Shown here: positions 5,156 to 7,369 of the stretch, piece by piece
Layout: each line of letters starts with the position of its first letter
Position numbering within the stretch: position 1 is the first letter of the stretch
Origin: Thermoplasmata archaeon
GTDB lineage: Archaea; Thermoplasmatota; Thermoplasmata; Lutacidiplasmatales; UBA184
Assembly (NCBI GenBank): GCA_030042815.1
Contig: JASHYY010000019.1
Span: 1 to 7,369, forward strand
Direction: 5' to 3'
Length of the DNA: 7,369 nucleotides
Made by a program: the position numbers and the translations under genes
The notes under the pieces: generated by a model
The model's input: only the letters and a program-made list of their open reading frames with translations
The model's database searches: none
Told to the model about the DNA's origin: nothing

Positions 5156-5916
5156 GGAGCGGGGGACGCCGGAGCGGGCGACGAAGCCCGGCGTACCGTG
5201 AACGGTCCGACGAGATAGTAGCTCGCCACCCCGACCAGGAACGCGAACGCGGCGCCGTCAGCGAGGAGGTAGAGCGGCGAGCCGACCGGGGGCCGGAACT
5301 GGAGGGGCACGAGCACGAGCGCGGCCGCGACGGCGGTCAGCGCCATCGGCACGCGCATCGGGCTCCCCCGCCGGATCTTGGGGTAGGGCACCGGAACGAC
5401 CATCATCGCGGAGACGACCGCCGTGCCCACGAGCACGCCGATCGGCGCGACGCTCTGGAACGCCGGCGTATCGTGGAAGAGGATGACGACGAGGATGGCG
5501 AGCGCGCTCTGCGGCGTCGGGACGCCGAGGAACGTCGGCCGCTGGAACGCGCGCGCCGTGAAGTACGTGAGCCGAGCGATCGCCGCGGCGAGGTAGACGG
5601 CGGCGAGCGCGGTCGCGAGCGGCAGCCAAGGCTGCCAGGTCGCCACGTCCCCGGTGTGCACGGCCACGAGGAACGCCGGCGCGGCACCGAACGTCACGCC
5701 GTCGGCGACGGAGTCGGCGATGCGTCCGAAGGCCCCCGCCGGCGCGCGGCTGCGACGGGAGAGGATGCCGTCGAGCCCGTCGAAGCCGATAGCGCAGGCG
5801 ATGAGCAGCATCGCCCAGGTCTTGTTGCCGGCGAGAACGTAGAGGATCGCCCCGACCCCGAGGAGCGCGTTCGCGAGGGTCGCGAGGTTCGCGAAGAGCC
5901 GCCAGCGGTCGGTCAC
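5152..5916 (-). CDS. pssA: Archaetidylserine synthase (CDP-alcohol phosphatidyltransferase, PssA type)
   Basis: Membrane enzyme that joins CDP-archaeol and L-serine to form archaetidylserine and CMP. The 254-residue product carries the CDP-alcohol phosphatidyltransferase motif with all acidic residues: Asp46, Asp49-Gly50, Arg54, Gly64, Asp68 and Asp72. The usual Ala before the Arg is Ser53. VTFGAAPA just after the motif, GVPTPQSALA at 131-140 and PYPKIRRG at 177-184 are typical of serine-specific (PssA) members. Several hydrophobic spans follow (about 11-29, 33-46, 93-115, 136-148, 156-176, 190-206, 215-237). The start is GTG at 5916, overlapping the asd stop by 4 nt (GTGA), with a GGGAG ribosome site 5 nt upstream. 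The adjacent decarboxylase strongly supports serine rather than glycerol or inositol as acceptor. The C-terminal Ala/Pro/Ser tail is unlikely to matter for catalysis. Confidence 0.9.
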   Translation of the reverse strand: MTDRWRLFANLATLANALLGVGAILYVLAGNKTWAMLLIACAIGFDGLDGILSRRSRAPAGAFGRIADSVADGVTFGAAPAFLVAVHTGDVATWQPWLPLATALAAVYLAAAIARLTYFTARAFQRPTFLGVPTPQSALAILVVILFHDTPAFQSVAPIGVLVGTAVVSAMMVVPVPYPKIRRGSPMRVPMALTAVAAALVLVPLQFRPPVGSPLYLLADGAAFAFLVGVASYYLVGPFTVRRASSPAPASPAP

Positions 5917-6542
5917 GGAAGCTCCCGGGCGATCGTCGACGTGCCGGCGTGCACCACGTCCCCGACCGCCACGGCGGGCGCCGTGCGCGTCGCGGGGAGG
6001 AGGACGTCCACCCGCGACCCGAGGACGATCATGCCGAGCCGCTCTCCCTTCCGGGCCGCGCCGCCGACCTCGACGAACGAGACGAGTCGCCGCGCGAGGA
6101 TCCCCGTCATCTGGACGACCTCCACCGGGCCGATCGGCGTCGAGAGCCGGTAGGTGCGCCGGACGTTATGGCCCGCGTCCGGTCGGTACGCCGGACGGTG
6201 TCCGGCCCCCTCCGTCGAGATCGTCTCGACCCGCCCATCGACCGGGAACCGGTTCACGTGGACGTTCGAGACGTTCATGAAGACGGAGACCCGCCAGCGG
6301 TCCCCCTCGCGCTCGACCGCGCGGACGCGGCCGTCCGCAGCGGAGACGACCCCGGGTCCCGGGCGCCGGTCCGGGTCGCGGAAGAAGACCCCGAAGAAGA
6401 CGGCCAGCGCGACGGCCACGACGAGCAGCCCGCTCAGCACGCCGGTTCCGTCCGGAACGGCCCGGGACCACAGCAGGCCGCCGAGGACGACCGCGACCCC
6501 TGCGGGCGCCCCGACGAATCGGCTGGCGCCCGGGGCGAACAA
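5913..6542 (-). CDS. asd: Archaetidylserine decarboxylase proenzyme (PSD-A type)
   Basis: Pyruvoyl enzyme that decarboxylates archaetidylserine to archaetidylethanolamine at the membrane. The 209-residue product is the short archaeal/bacterial PSD-A form. It has two N-terminal hydrophobic segments (about 11-27 and 33-54), then FFRDPDR at 53-59, SAADGRV at 67-73 and a block ending NVHVNRFP at 93-100. The self-cleavage region ERLGMIVLGSRVD lies at 167-179. Cleavage is expected between Gly175 and Ser176, leaving a small alpha chain with pyruvoyl at its N-terminus; Asp70 and His95 are the likely helpers in self-processing. The start is taken as TTG at 6542, 4 nt after the S10 stop, because it gives the N-terminal membrane helix and no ATG or GTG lies nearby. 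It overlaps pssA by 4 nt, its upstream pathway partner. Confidence 0.9.
   Translation of the reverse strand: MFAPGASRFVGAPAGVAVVLGGLLWSRAVPDGTGVLSGLLVVAVALAVFFGVFFRDPDRRPGPGVVSAADGRVRAVEREGDRWRVSVFMNVSNVHVNRFPVDGRVETISTEGAGHRPAYRPDAGHNVRRTYRLSTPIGPVEVVQMTGILARRLVSFVEVGGAARKGERLGMIVLGSRVDVLLPATRTAPAVAVGDVVHAGTSTIARELP
5922..5926 (-). promoter_or_regulatory. Shine-Dalgarno for pssA GTG start
   Basis: Read on the minus strand, GGGAG lies 5 nt before the GTG at 5916-5914, inside the end of asd. It supports GTG as the start and reinitiation after the overlapping asd stop. Confidence 0.5.
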
Positions 6543-6546
6543 GCGC

Positions 6547-6858
6547 CTACCCGGTCAGCACGATCTCGATGTTGACGCCGTCCGGGACCTGGATCCGCAT
6601 GACCTGGCGCAGGGCCCGCTCGTCGGCGTCGATGTCGATCAGGCGCTTGTGGATCCGCATCTCCCAGTGGTCGATCGTGCTGGTCCCGCCGCCGTCCGGG
6701 CCCTTGCGGACCGGCACCTTGAGCTTCTTCGTCGGGAGCGGGATCGGCCCGGCGATCGCAACCCCGGTCTTCTGCGAGATCTCGCGGATCTGCTTGCAGA
6801 TCGAGTCGACCTTGCGGGAGTCCGTGCCGCTCAGTGAGATGCGGGCCTTCTGCGGCAT
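6547..6858 (-). CDS. rps10: Small-subunit ribosomal protein S10 (uS10), archaeal type
   Basis: Component of the 30S subunit head, 103 residues, full length for archaea. Family sequence is continuous: ARISLSGTD near the N-terminus, GPIPLPTKKLKVPVRKGPDG in the extended loop (about 38-57), then HWEMRIHKRLIDIDADE (65-81) and RIQVPDGVNIEI (89-100) at the C-terminus. The ATG has a strong ribosome site 7 nt upstream. It follows EF-1A after 45 nt on the same strand, the common archaeal tuf-rps10 order, and is followed only 4 nt later by asd. Confidence 0.97.
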   Translation of the reverse strand: MPQKARISLSGTDSRKVDSICKQIREISQKTGVAIAGPIPLPTKKLKVPVRKGPDGGGTSTIDHWEMRIHKRLIDIDADERALRQVMRIQVPDGVNIEIVLTG

Positions 6859-6865
6859 CGATAGT

Positions 6866-6873
6866 CCCTCCCC
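6866..6873 (-). promoter_or_regulatory. Strong Shine-Dalgarno for rps10
   Basis: Minus-strand GGGGAGGG lies 7 nt before the rps10 ATG, in the 45-nt gap after EF-1A. It is the clearest ribosome site in the window, as expected for an abundant ribosomal protein. Confidence 0.65.
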
Positions 6874-6903
6874 TCGGTCGGCTTCCTCGGTGCGGCGGAC
6901 CGC

Positions 6904-7369
6904 CTACTCGCGCTTCTTGACGTCGACGACGACGCCGGCCGCGACCGTCTGGCCCATGTCCCGGACCGCGAAGCGGCCGAGCTGGGGGAACTCCTTGTAC
7001 TTCTCGATGACGAGGGGCCGCTTCGGCGTGATCTTCACGACGGCCGCGTCCCCGGTCTTGAGGGTCTGCGGGTTCTCCTCGGCGACCTGGCCCGTCTTCG
7101 GGTCGAGGCGCTTCAGGAGCTCGGTGAACTCGCAGGCGACCTGGGCCGTGTGACAGTGGAAGACCGGCGTGTAGCCGACCGTGATGACGCTCGGGTGGTT
7201 CAGCACCTGGATGTTCGCCGTGAAGCTCTCGACGACCGTCGGGGGGCTCGAGACCGGCCCGGCGACGTCGCCGCGCCGGATGTCGTTCTTGTCGATCCCG
7301 CGGACGTTGAAGCCGATGTTGTCGCCGGGGACGGCCTCCGTGACCGCCTCGTGGTGCATCTCGATCGAC
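6904..7369 (-). CDS. tuf: Translation elongation factor EF-1 alpha (aEF1A), C-terminal part
   Basis: GTPase that delivers aminoacyl-tRNA to the ribosome. About 154 residues are visible, of roughly 425 in archaea; the gene runs off the right edge, so the GTPase domain is not seen. The visible part begins SIEMHHEAV and continues with PGDNIGFNVRGIDKNDIRRG, the end of domain II. Domain III follows, with TPVFHCHTAQVACEF and PLVIEKYKEFPQLGRFAVRD, ending in GQTVAAGVVVDVKKRE. These are diagnostic of archaeal/eukaryotic EF-1A rather than bacterial EF-Tu. The ATG at 7359 is internal. It is the first visible gene of the minus-strand group leading to rps10, asd, pssA and mptD. Confidence 0.97.
   Translation of the reverse strand, partial: SIEMHHEAVTEAVPGDNIGFNVRGIDKNDIRRGDVAGPVSSPPTVVESFTANIQVLNHPSVITVGYTPVFHCHTAQVACEFTELLKRLDPKTGQVAEENPQTLKTGDAAVVKITPKRPLVIEKYKEFPQLGRFAVRDMGQTVAAGVVVDVKKRE

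Noticed and set aside
5473..6575. Plus-strand open frames opposite pssA and asd
   Set aside because: The Arg/Asp/Glu-rich products lie opposite two enzymes with intact catalytic motifs; no independent support.
6569..7153. Plus-strand open frame opposite rps10 and EF-1A
   Set aside because: Antisense to two highly conserved translation genes; no recognisable domain, so a shadow.
1..7369. CRISPR arrays, insertion sequences or long repeats
   Set aside because: No regularly spaced repeats, transposase or integrase genes, or terminal inverted repeats were seen on either strand.

Overview
The window is a GC-rich archaeal chromosome segment. The archaeal assignment rests on several genes: an EF-1A of archaeal/eukaryotic type rather than EF-Tu, an archaeal-type S10 protein, a short PSD-A-type serine-phospholipid decarboxylase beside a CDP-alcohol phosphatidyltransferase, and an archaeal (MptD-type) dihydroneopterin aldolase. 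The S10 and EF-1A sequences and the high GC fit a GC-rich relative of the Thermoplasmata (Thermoplasmatota) best. That lineage call is an impression from sequence, not a phylogeny.

Layout. Plus strand, left half: the 3' part of citrate synthase (1-656); a small uncharacterised two-helix exported protein (714-1271); a 233-nt non-coding gap with several potential hairpins and a C-rich/G4 tract; a four-helix membrane protein (1505-1909); and a two-gene DrrA/DrrB-type ABC exporter (1995-3002 and 3002-3835, stop and start codons sharing one base). A 199-nt gap follows. It holds an AT-rich island, an imperfect palindrome and a good archaeal box A, and it leads to a GNAT acetyltransferase of the phosphinothricin/methionine-sulfone type (4035-4661). 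Minus strand, right half, in transcription order: EF-1A (C-terminal part, entering from the right edge), ribosomal protein S10, archaetidylserine decarboxylase (asd), archaetidylserine synthase (pssA) and dihydroneopterin aldolase (mptD). The two halves converge at about 4662-4735, where a hairpin sits just after mptD.

How the genes work together. pssA and asd are consecutive steps: CDP-archaeol plus serine gives archaetidylserine, which is decarboxylated to archaetidylethanolamine. The last three minus-strand genes are very tightly packed (4-nt gap after S10, then two 4-nt overlaps) and use TTG, GTG and ATG starts. Lipid head-group synthesis and a pterin step are therefore probably co-expressed with translation genes. 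The ABC pair forms one exporter. I see no CRISPR array, tRNA, rRNA, transposase or clear mobile element. No gap exceeds 300 nt. I did not find a convincing wholly new system; the most unusual items are the S10-lipid-pterin operon, the AT-rich regulatory island before the acetyltransferase, and the structured gap at 1272-1504.
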